DNA from: Comamonadaceae bacterium
GTDB taxonomy: Bacteria; Pseudomonadota; Gammaproteobacteria; Burkholderiales; Burkholderiaceae_C
Direction: 5' to 3'
DNA length: 32,945 nucleotides
Assembly (NCBI GenBank): GCA_947442105.1
Contig: CANEVH010000043.1
Span: forward strand, 1 to 32,945
Shown in pieces: positions 5,928 through 13,511 of this stretch. Within the stretch, counting starts at the first letter, position 1. Every line of letters starts with the position of its first letter. Made by a program: the position numbers and the translations under genes. Under the pieces are notes generated by a model, which was not told the origin of the DNA, did not search any database, and worked only from the letters and a program-made list of their open reading frames with translations.

Positions 5928-8084
5928 TCAAGGACGGCCCATGGCTTCGGCCAAGACCACCGCTTCCATCAAGCCCCGGTCGTCCACCGCATGGGGGAAA
6001 AAAGTTTTGCTCAAGGTGAGCTGCACTTGCGGATCACTGGCGCCCATGGCGCGCACCGCGTCGGCAGCGGCGGCACGGGCCAGGGTGCGGGCCGCTTCCA
6101 AGGCCAGTGCCACGTCGGTGAATTGCTGGCTGCCCACGGTGGAATGCAGGCGAAACACGCCGCTGCCGTCGCCATGCACTTCCACCCGCACCGAATGCGC
6201 CACCACACCGGTGGCCGCGCCTACGGCGTTGGCTACGTCGCAAAAGGGTGGAAACACCATCTCGCAGCCCAGGCGATGGCCCACTTCGCCGTAATACACC
6301 TTCACCGGCCCGCCCACCGCCACCACCGGCACACTGGGGCGCAGGCTGACCTGGGCTAGGCCCACGCGGGGCGCGCCGCTGCACACCGCTTGCACCAGCT
6401 TGTCATCGGGCAGCGTGAATCCACACGCAGTGTCCAAAATCGCCTTGGCTGTGAGGCGCACGGTCTCGCTCCACACCAGCTGGGCGTAGGCCTGGGTGCG
6501 CTCGGGCGTGGGAAATTTCATCTCGCGCAGGCGGCAGCCCAGTTGCGCGGCCAGCACGGCGGCGGGTTTAGACCAGTTGGCCTGCAAACCCAGCACATGG
6601 GCGGCGTCCGAAGGGGTAAAGCCCGCCACCTGAATCAGCCCCTTTTTTTGCAAAGCCGCAATGGCGCGCTGCGCATGCAGCGAGGTCGCCAGCTTGCGCA
6701 GCGGCTGCGGCGCCTCGGTCACCAGGCGCAAGACCTCAGCCTCGCGCGGGGGCAATTCGGCGGTCTGCATGCCAAGCTTTGCGCCGGACTCGGAGTCGGC
6801 GCCCGACCGGGCGCTTGGTTCAGAGTCGGCACCCGGCCGGGCGCTTGGTTCATAGTCTGCGCCCGACCGGGCGCTGGGTTCGGCGTCGGTACCCGACCGG
6901 GCGCCGGATTCGGAGTCGGCGCCCGACCGCGCGCCGAAGGGCAGCAGCACAAAGCGCCCGTGCAACGCGCCGCCGCCTTCCACATCGGCCAAATCGGCCT
7001 GCAACATGGCCAGCACCTGCGGGTAGCGGTGGCCCAAAAGCGACACCGGCACGATGCGCTGGGGGTTGATGGTGAGCTTGCCCGCCGCGCCCAGCGCCAC
7101 TTCGCTGTCGCCGCCCAGGCCTATGGTGCGCACGTCGATGGCGCGCACCATGGTGCGCCAGCCGCCCACTTCGGCGCCCTCCTCGTTCACCTTCGGCCGT
7201 CCATCGATCAGCACGCCCAAATCGGTGGTGGTGCCACCCATGTCGGACATGATGAAACTTTGCAAGCCCGAGAGCCACTGTGCGCCGACCAGGCTGGCCG
7301 CAGGACCTGAGAGCACCGTCTCAATAGGCCGCGTAGCCACGCTGTGCGCCAAGGCCAGGCTGCCGTCGCCCTTGACGATCATCAGCGGGCAGTTCACGCC
7401 GAGTTGCGCCATGGAGCGGCCCACGGCGTCGATCAGACCCGAGACGCGGGCGATCAGGCGCGCGTTGAGCGTGGCGGTGAGCGCCCGCCGGGGCGCGTCC
7501 AGCGAAGACGACAACTCGGTGGACAGGGTGACCGGTTTTCCCGTGGCCTCTACGATGAACGCGCGCGCCTGCAGCTCGTGCGCGGCGTTGCGCACCGCAA
7601 AAGCTGACGCCACCGCAAACGCGTCCACCTTGGGCGCCATGGCTTCCAGGGCGGCGCGCAAGGCGTCTACGTCCAGCGCCATGCGGGCGTCGCCGTTGTG
7701 GTCGTGGCCGCCGCCGATGACGGCCATCGGAATGCCGGGGAATGCTTTGGCAATGCCGGTGCGCTCCACCATGGCGGCGTCAAAGCCGATGAGCACCACG
7801 CCCACCGCGCTGCCATGGCCTTCGACCACGGCGTTGGTGGCCAGCGTGGTGGACACCGAGACCAAGGCAATGTCCTTGGCCGCCAGGCCCTGGGGCAGTT
7901 GGGCAATCGCGTCGGTGATGGCGCCGGTCACGCCAATGGCCAGGTCGCCCTTGGTGGTGATGGACTTGGCCGAGGCCACGACCTTGTGGCCTTGGGCTTC
8001 GATGATGGCGGCGTCGGTGTAGGTGCCGCCGGTGTCCACGCCGATAAGGTAGGACGTGGCTGCGGAGTGAGAAGTTGCGGTCAT
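5928..8084 (-). CDS. Hydantoinase/oxoprolinase family protein (HyuA-like)
   Basis: The 718-aa product belongs to the ATP-dependent hydantoinase/5-oxoprolinase A-subunit family. These enzymes use an actin/hexokinase-like fold to phosphorylate and open cyclic amides. The N-terminal phosphate motif GVDTGGTYTDA (about 15-25) and the second motif SDMGGTTTDLG (about 285-295) are both present. Start ATG at 8084 is preferred over the in-frame TTG one codon upstream; neither has a clear Shine-Dalgarno. No HyuB-type partner gene is visible, and its usual downstream position is occupied by the IS91 remnant, so it may have been lost. Residues about 386-435 are a low-complexity insert of five 10-residue repeats (AR-S-GADSEPS type) encoded by a 30-bp minisatellite, which is not a normal family feature. 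The substrate is unknown. Confidence 0.85.
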   Translation of the reverse strand: MTATSHSAATSYLIGVDTGGTYTDAAIIEAQGHKVVASAKSITTKGDLAIGVTGAITDAIAQLPQGLAAKDIALVSVSTTLATNAVVEGHGSAVGVVLIGFDAAMVERTGIAKAFPGIPMAVIGGGHDHNGDARMALDVDALRAALEAMAPKVDAFAVASAFAVRNAAHELQARAFIVEATGKPVTLSTELSSSLDAPRRALTATLNARLIARVSGLIDAVGRSMAQLGVNCPLMIVKGDGSLALAHSVATRPIETVLSGPAASLVGAQWLSGLQSFIMSDMGGTTTDLGVLIDGRPKVNEEGAEVGGWRTMVRAIDVRTIGLGGDSEVALGAAGKLTINPQRIVPVSLLGHRYPQVLAMLQADLADVEGGGALHGRFVLLPFGARSGADSESGARSGTDAEPSARSGADYEPSARPGADSEPSARSGADSESGAKLGMQTAELPPREAEVLRLVTEAPQPLRKLATSLHAQRAIAALQKKGLIQVAGFTPSDAAHVLGLQANWSKPAAVLAAQLGCRLREMKFPTPERTQAYAQLVWSETVRLTAKAILDTACGFTLPDDKLVQAVCSGAPRVGLAQVSLRPSVPVVAVGGPVKVYYGEVGHRLGCEMVFPPFCDVANAVGAATGVVAHSVRVEVHGDGSGVFRLHSTVGSQQFTDVALALEAARTLARAAAADAVRAMGASDPQVQLTLSKTFFPHAVDDRGLMEAVVLAEAMGRP
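6781..6930. repeat. Five tandem 30-bp repeats inside the hydantoinase-like gene
   Basis: Five head-to-tail units of exactly 30 bp start at 6781, 6811, 6841, 6871 and 6901. Each ends in a CCCGACCG(G/C)- or CCCGGCCGG-type block, and the units differ at only a few positions. Because 30 is a multiple of three the frame is kept, giving a Ser/Ala/Gly/Asp/Glu-rich linker of five 10-residue repeats in the protein. Confidence 0.95.
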
Positions 8085-8162
8085 CAAAAAACAGCGGCTG
8101 CGCCGCTGTAGCTAAATCAAATGCGGGGAGTGTGCCACCTCCGACTGGCCGCGCCCATCGAA

Positions 8163-8216
8163 CTCGCTGGGCTCATCAACCTCGCTGCGCTCATGGAACT
8201 CGCTGCGCTACTCAAG
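8163..8216. repeat. Three tandem 18-bp repeats (CTCGCTGCGCTCA type)
   Basis: Three adjacent 18-bp units begin at 8163, 8181 and 8199, each starting CTCGCTG(G/C)GCT. They lie upstream of the hydantoinase-like gene and run into the end of the broken lipoprotein frame. No function is evident. Confidence 0.75.
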
Positions 8217-8509
8217 CTCCACCATCGCCAGGGGTATTTGCGCGGTCAGCCAAAACGTGTCCTTCTTCAAGCTGGCAATGATGGGAAACAGCGCCGGGAT
8301 GGATGGGCTCACGCCCCTGCCGTTGCCACCAATGTGCATCACCAGCGCCGCCAGGGCGACCCCTACCGTGTTGGGCCTTGCGTCTTTGGCGATGTCGAGT
8401 TCTTTGACATTGTTGGGTAGGGTGACGGCGGTGCTGCCGCTGCCCCGCCGCACGCGGTCAAACCGACCAGGAACAGCGCGCTGGGCGCAAGGGGCATCCC
8501 ATTTTTCAT
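8208..8509 (-). pseudogene. Broken lipoprotein, paralogue of the YHYH lipoprotein N-terminus
   Basis: From ATG 8509 the minus strand encodes a lipoprotein signal (MKNGMPLAPSALFLVGLTAC, lipobox LTAC) followed by a Gly/Ala run. A single missing base in the G-run then shifts the frame. The next frame reads VKELDIAKDARPNTVGVALA and LAALVMHIGGNGRGVS, clearly related to FSELDLSKDATANKVLVALS and LSALVMNIGGNGVGVS in the large lipoprotein at 9246-12875. Relative to that protein some 200 or more residues between the lipobox and this block are gone, and everything after it is missing. It is downstream of, and on the same strand as, its intact relative, so it looks like a decayed tandem duplicate. Confidence 0.75.
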
Positions 8510-8593
8510 GCAAAGGCTCTCGGTTGAAACTTTGCAAGGGGTGCGGTGGCGGGTGCTAGGTTCGTGGGCGTGTTACCCGTGTTACCCGTGTTG

Positions 8594-9226
8594 CTACTGC
8601 GCTGCCTCGCGTGCGCCGCTGGCACACGCCAATGGGGGGTGGGGATGCTTGCTGCTAAACACGGCGGACTGCACTTGCTCGCCCCGGCGAAATTGCAGGG
8701 TGTAGGTGGTTTCATCCGCGCCTTTGCCAGCGTCGGGCCACCAATGGATGGAGATTGCTGCGCAATCGGTGGGTGAAAGTGGCTCTTTGAACGCAAGCAG
8801 GCTCCACCATTCGACCTGGGGCGTGCTCACGCCGTCTTCGGCGTGGACCGACACCATCAAATAGGCTTCGCGCACCTCCGCCACCTGGCCGCCGACCGAC
8901 AATGAAAAGCCCCGCGCCAGCTGGTCCAAAATTTCGGTGCGGTGCGCCTTGATCTCTTGGGGTTGCAGCAAACCGTCGCCATCGTCATCCACGCCGTGCA
9001 ACACCGACACCGGCACGCCAATCAGCACCACGGCGTCTTGCGCGCGCACATTGACCGCCCCAGCGCCAGCGGACACCACATGGGCCAAGGCACCGGGGGC
9101 GCTCAACAGGATGTGCGCCACCAGAAACCAGGCCGCGAACCACCGGGACCGCCCGAACCGCCCAAACCCTGCCTCCCGCGCTGGCCGCAAGGCCCACCGC
9201 AGGAGCGCCTTGTCGTCGCTTAGCAA
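8594..9226 (-). CDS. Secreted EF-hand protein of unknown function
   Basis: The 210-aa product has a hydrophobic signal-like segment at about 30-48 (FAAWFLVAHILLSAPGALAH) and is expected in the periplasm or outside. A textbook EF-hand loop occupies 80-91 (DDDGDGLLQPQE, with D1, D3, D5, G6 and E12 all present), so calcium binding is likely. The rest is a predicted beta-rich domain I do not recognise. It starts 19 bp after the stop of the YHYH lipoprotein gene on the same strand, so the two are probably co-transcribed. The start is uncertain: the longest frame begins with TTG at 9226, no ATG precedes the signal segment, and an in-frame stop lies just upstream. It is not similar to the lipoprotein. 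Confidence 0.7.
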   Translation of the reverse strand: MLSDDKALLRWALRPAREAGFGRFGRSRWFAAWFLVAHILLSAPGALAHVVSAGAGAVNVRAQDAVVLIGVPVSVLHGVDDDGDGLLQPQEIKAHRTEILDQLARGFSLSVGGQVAEVREAYLMVSVHAEDGVSTPQVEWWSLLAFKEPLSPTDCAAISIHWWPDAGKGADETTYTLQFRRGEQVQSAVFSSKHPHPPLACASGAREAAQ

Positions 9227-9245
9227 GCGTCAACCCGCCCAGCCA

Positions 9246-12200
9246 TCACTGGCCGTTGGCCCAGCTTGCGGGGTTCTGGCCAAACACGCAGCGCTGCACA
9301 AAGGGGTAGCTGTCGGTCAGGTAGTAGTGGTAGACCGCCACGGTGGGCGACTCGGGCGTCACGCCGTAGCGGCCATTGCAGGCGTCCAGGTCGCCGCCGG
9401 CAGCGGCGTCAAACGTCCAATCTTGCTCAAACGTGCCCAGCGGCGCAATGGCGGTGCTGGGCCGGTCGGTGTAACCGGCGGCGGCTAGTTCGGCCGTGGT
9501 GCGCAGGCGGTAATTGGACTTGATGACCTTCACGCCACCGGTGGTGCTGGTGCGCGCGCTGTAGCCGTAGCGGGCGTATATGGGGAAGCCGTCTGCGGCG
9601 AAGGCCACCAAGGTCATGGTGCTATTGCCCTTGCCAATGCGCGCCACATGGCCCTCGGGAATGCCGTGGTAGTGGTAGTTGCCGTACATCAGCGCCGTCG
9701 TGCCCGACATCGTGGGCTGGTTGTGCGCGTTGCTGGGGTCCAGGCCCACGTCTTGGTACAGGTTTTTGCCCGCCACCTTGTAGGTGTTGGTCGTGCCGGT
9801 GTAGGTCTCGGCTGTGCCTGGCTCCAGCAGCACACTGTTGTTGGCGTAGTTGTAAGACACGAACTTGCAACGGTAAATCCCGGCGGTGTTCGTAAACGTG
9901 TTGTTGGCGTTTTGGCTGGGGCTCAGGGCACTGGTGTAGGCGTAGCAGCCAGCAGTGTCGTAACCATTGGTGCCCATGGTGTAAGCCGCAGAGATGGTGC
10001 CGCTGTAGGGCATGGCCTTGCTCACCACCTTGGTGCCAATTTTGTTAGGGTTGCCCGAGAAATAGGGCGATCCGGTATAGCCCGACAGGCCATTGGTAAA
10101 AAACTTGTCGGAGAGGTGGTCCGGCAAGGCATTGCCGGTCAAGGTGCGGCTCGTGGTGCCGGTGCAGGTGAATGCCGCCTGGCTGGTGCCAGTCGTCGTT
10201 GCAGTGTTGCTGGTCGAATAGGTAACGGTCGGCACGGCCCCGGTGCCGGTGGCGCTTTGGTTGGTGTAATTGCAGTAGCTTGCGTAGGTGGGGTACGCCG
10301 TGATGTGCGTGGTGTTCGCTGTGGACGACAACACACCAGCAGCGTTGGACGGACCGGCGTTCGGCATGGCCGTGGCGCTGGCGCTGGAGGTGGCCTGCAA
10401 AGACGCAACCGAGTTGGCGTACACCCCCGACATCACCACACAGCTGTAGGTTTTGCCATTAGTCAAGCCGCTGACCACCAATGGGTTGGTCACATTGGCC
10501 ATGGGCTTGCTCGACGCGCCCGAACTGTATTCGGCGCTGCCCCAGCTGGTGTTGCTCACGCCGCCGTCGCTTGACGTGCACAGGGCGTTGTACCAAGCGG
10601 CCGGCGTGTCCGTGGCAGAAGTCAGCTCGGTGACCTTGCCGCCTATGTAGTTGAACTGCACGCTGATGCGCGAGTCGCCCGGCAAGATGCCTTTGATGAC
10701 CGGTGAGACCACCGTGGTGCTAATGGCTGCGGGCGTGCCCGAAGAAGCGGTTGACGCGCTGCTGTCACCCGCCGAGTTGGTGGCAGTTACCGCGCAGCTG
10801 TAGGCGGTGCTGTTGGTCAGCGTGCCGATCACGATAGGGGTGGACGCAAAGTTTGCAGACTTGACGGCAGTTCCACCGGTGGGGGTGCATGTGGCGTAAA
10901 AAGAAGTGGCAGCCGTGCCCGAAGACGCTGCAGCAAAGTTGATCAGCAAACTGCCAGAACCAGGGACGATGCTGCTGATCGTGGGCGCACTGGGCTTGCT
11001 GCTGGTGGACGCGACCGGCGTCACCTTGACGGTGCCCGAGGCCGCACCGGTGCCCGCGCTATTGGTGGCAGTGACGCTGCAGCTGTATTGCGACCCGTTG
11101 GTCAGCCCCGTTACGGTAACCGGGCTGGCCGTGCCGGTGCTGGTCACGGCGGCGGATGTGCCAGTCACACACGACGCGGTGTATTTGCTGATGGTCGCAC
11201 CACCGTTAGACGCCGGCGCCGTAAAGGCCACAGCGGCCTGGGCCGCACCCGCAGTGGCTGCGCCAATGGTGGGCGCACCGGGCACGGTGACGGTGATGGC
11301 CACTGGCGTCACGGTAGCGGCGCTTGATGCCACGCTGCTTCCCGCGCTATTGGTCGCGGTTACGCTGCAGGAATACAAGCTTCCGTTGCTCAGACCGGTG
11401 ACCACAATGGGGCTGGCCGTGCCCTTGACCGCAACTGCAGCGGAAGTGCCAGTGACGCAAGACGCGGTGTAGCCGGTGATCGCAGAGCTACCGATGGACG
11501 TGGGCGCGGTGAACGCCACGCTGGCTTGTGCGGCACCCGCAGTGGCCGCCACACCGGTAGGCGCGCCAGGCGCGGTCGCAGCGGCACTGGCGGTAATGCT
11601 GTACTTCTGCACCCGCGTGGTGCCGCTCGTGGGCGTCACCGACGGGCAAACCCCGGACGTGGCAGCAGAGCGCTGGATGAAGCCCTGGTAGGTGCCTGCT
11701 GCGGTGGCGGTCAGGCCCAGTACAACGCTTTGGCCTTTGCTCACCAAGACCGGGGCCGTGTTGGCCGTGGCGGCGCCATCAATGTAAAGCGCTCCCGTGG
11801 CGCCCGTGGTGACGGAGCCGACCGAGAAGCACTGGCCCGCATCGTCGCTGCCTGCCTTGTAGGCCAGCGATGATTTGCTCAGCACCTTGGCGGTGGCCGT
11901 TGTACTGCTGGCCTTGAAGCCATCGACCACCAGGTCTACGCCGCCTGAGCTGTCCACCCACGGAGTGAGCTGGGCTGCGGCAAAAGTAAAGCTGCCAAGC
12001 AGCGCATTCAAATTGATCGTCGATGTGTAAAAGGTGTTGAGCTTGGAGGCCACGGTTGCCAGGTTGAGCGTCTTGGACGCTGCACTGATCTGCGTTTGCA
12101 GTGCGCTGGAGCCTGCACTTGCGTTGATCAAACCGTCGTCTTTGAGGTCGAGCTGGAAGTTGGCAATGAATTGGCTCACACCCACGCCGTTGCCGCCAAT

Positions 12201-12875
12201 GTTCATCACCAGCGCCGACAAGGCGACCAGCACTTTGTTGGCAGTGGCGTCTTTAGACAGATCCAGCTCGCTGAAGTTGGCAGGCACCATGTCGCCAGTG
12301 GCGTTGGTGCCGCCAGCCATCAGGTCCGCGCCGTTGTAAATGCGAAAAGCCGCCAGCACTTCTTTTTGCGCCTGGGCGCGTGATTTGACGAAGTTGCGGT
12401 AGGTCGAGAGCTTGTACGTGTTGGCGCTATCGCTCACCAGCGCCACAATGCGCGGCCCTGCCAGGGTGGTGAGCAGATTGACGTTGACCAAACGGTCAAT
12501 GGTGAGGTCGCCCTGGGCCTGCAAAAGCACCGAGTCGCTGGCAAGCTCACCGGTGATTTCGTTGAAGTAATAGCCCTGGGCAAAGGTTTGGATGTGCTGG
12601 CGTGTGAAGTTGATGCCAGACGCGCTAAACCCGCCCATGTTGTCATTGGTCAGCAGGTCGTAGCTCACGCCAGACGGCATGTAGTTCAAGGGATTGAGCT
12701 CTGCCACCGTAATGCGCGAGCCCTTGAGCAGCGGGCCTTTTTGCGCCAGGCCCCCCTCCACGCTAAAGCCGGTGGGCGTTTGGCTCACGGTACTACCGCC
12801 TCCGCCGCACGCGGTCAACACGAGCACAGTGAGTGCAGTGAGTGCAGACACGGCGGCATGCATCAATTTCTTCAT
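9246..12875 (-). CDS. Large lipoprotein with Fn3 repeats and C-terminal YHYH domain
   Basis: The 1209-aa protein starts at ATG 12875 with a lipoprotein signal (MKKLMHAAVSALTALTVLVL then TAC, acylated Cys at 23); a longer frame to 13022 adds no signal-like sequence. After a Gly/Ser linker comes an N-terminal domain (about 30-330) shared with the broken paralogue at 8208-8509. Three to four fibronectin type III-like repeats follow (about 437-790), each with a YTASC or FYATC strand and a conserved YSCSVTATNSAG strand. The C-terminus carries the YHYH domain (about 1055-1200) with NYHYHGIPEGHVARIG, FAADGFPIYARYGY and VYHYYLTDSYPF. YHYH-domain proteins are widespread but biochemically unassigned. 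The His-rich core suggests metal binding, and an outer-membrane-anchored surface role is inferred. The EF-hand gene follows in the same operon. Confidence 0.85.
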   Translation of the reverse strand: MKKLMHAAVSALTALTVLVLTACGGGGSTVSQTPTGFSVEGGLAQKGPLLKGSRITVAELNPLNYMPSGVSYDLLTNDNMGGFSASGINFTRQHIQTFAQGYYFNEITGELASDSVLLQAQGDLTIDRLVNVNLLTTLAGPRIVALVSDSANTYKLSTYRNFVKSRAQAQKEVLAAFRIYNGADLMAGGTNATGDMVPANFSELDLSKDATANKVLVALSALVMNIGGNGVGVSQFIANFQLDLKDDGLINASAGSSALQTQISAASKTLNLATVASKLNTFYTSTINLNALLGSFTFAAAQLTPWVDSSGGVDLVVDGFKASSTTATAKVLSKSSLAYKAGSDDAGQCFSVGSVTTGATGALYIDGAATANTAPVLVSKGQSVVLGLTATAAGTYQGFIQRSAATSGVCPSVTPTSGTTRVQKYSITASAAATAPGAPTGVAATAGAAQASVAFTAPTSIGSSAITGYTASCVTGTSAAVAVKGTASPIVVTGLSNGSLYSCSVTATNSAGSSVASSAATVTPVAITVTVPGAPTIGAATAGAAQAAVAFTAPASNGGATISKYTASCVTGTSAAVTSTGTASPVTVTGLTNGSQYSCSVTATNSAGTGAASGTVKVTPVASTSSKPSAPTISSIVPGSGSLLINFAAASSGTAATSFYATCTPTGGTAVKSANFASTPIVIGTLTNSTAYSCAVTATNSAGDSSASTASSGTPAAISTTVVSPVIKGILPGDSRISVQFNYIGGKVTELTSATDTPAAWYNALCTSSDGGVSNTSWGSAEYSSGASSKPMANVTNPLVVSGLTNGKTYSCVVMSGVYANSVASLQATSSASATAMPNAGPSNAAGVLSSTANTTHITAYPTYASYCNYTNQSATGTGAVPTVTYSTSNTATTTGTSQAAFTCTGTTSRTLTGNALPDHLSDKFFTNGLSGYTGSPYFSGNPNKIGTKVVSKAMPYSGTISAAYTMGTNGYDTAGCYAYTSALSPSQNANNTFTNTAGIYRCKFVSYNYANNSVLLEPGTAETYTGTTNTYKVAGKNLYQDVGLDPSNAHNQPTMSGTTALMYGNYHYHGIPEGHVARIGKGNSTMTLVAFAADGFPIYARYGYSARTSTTGGVKVIKSNYRLRTTAELAAAGYTDRPSTAIAPLGTFEQDWTFDAAAGGDLDACNGRYGVTPESPTVAVYHYYLTDSYPFVQRCVFGQNPASWANGQ

Positions 12876-13009
12876 GGTGGTTATCACTTTCAATTTTTCG
12901 TTCATAGGCCTGTACAAAAGCCCACTTGGATAAGGCCTTGGCGCAGCAAAAATCCATGCCAAGCCCGCAATAAGGACGCCGCGCACATCAGCATTGTTTT
13001 TATTGATTT

Positions 13010-13039
13010 TATATAAAAACACATTTTTAACGATTACAA
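13010..13039 (-). promoter_or_regulatory. Candidate promoter for the YHYH lipoprotein operon
   Basis: On the minus strand TTGTAA (13034-13039) is followed after 18 bp by TATATA (13010-13015), within a locally very AT-rich patch in otherwise GC-rich DNA. It lies about 135 bp upstream of the lipoprotein start. This is a sequence resemblance to sigma-70 promoters only. Confidence 0.35.
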
Positions 13040-13511
13040 CACCGTAATAATGTAAAAAAAGGATGCAAAAATCGGTGTTTTTACGGGTTTCATTGCTTCA
13101 ATCAATGGGGTGGGCTTCTGTGCCTCGCTATGTCATGGAGCGCGGCTACTCGCACGACGGGAGCCGTCAGGGCTTGATGGACGCGCTTGACCGGGCCCGT
13201 TTTGCATTTTTTTGCGGCGACCGGCGCGCGGGTTTGCAGCAAGGCGCCACCTGGATTCGGCTTTCAATTCACCCCACCGATCACGCGGGCTGTGCGTTGC
13301 GGTCAATTTCGTGCACTAGGCGCGCCACCGCGCAGCCTGGCCAAACCACGTGGCCCCACCCCGCGCGCGCCCAAGACCCAAGAACAGGGCGCTTCAAAAC
13401 CCCATATTCACAGCGCGTGTGGAGTGCAAAAAAAACGGCCTACCCCAAGAGGATGGCACGGCTAACATCCCGGCTGCTGCCCCCACGTCACCACCGCCCC
13501 TGAAGCTGCCC
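13040..13511. other. Intergenic region upstream of the CocE-like gene
   Basis: About 470 bp between the divergent lipoprotein and hydrolase genes. Open frames cross it, but none has a recognisable domain or a good ribosome binding site. A region of the hydrolase frame from 13350 is open but has the low-complexity look of non-coding GC-rich DNA. I see no RNA gene or repeat in it. Confidence 0.4.

Noticed and set aside
6390..7310. Long plus-strand open frame (306 aa) across the hydantoinase-like gene
   Set aside because: It is antisense to a clear family member, has a Gly/Arg/His-rich composition typical of shadow frames in GC-rich DNA and shows no domain.
12876..13022. N-terminal extension of the YHYH lipoprotein to 13022
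   Set aside because: The lipoprotein signal begins at ATG 12875, and an extension would place about 50 residues before it, including the AT-rich promoter-like patch.
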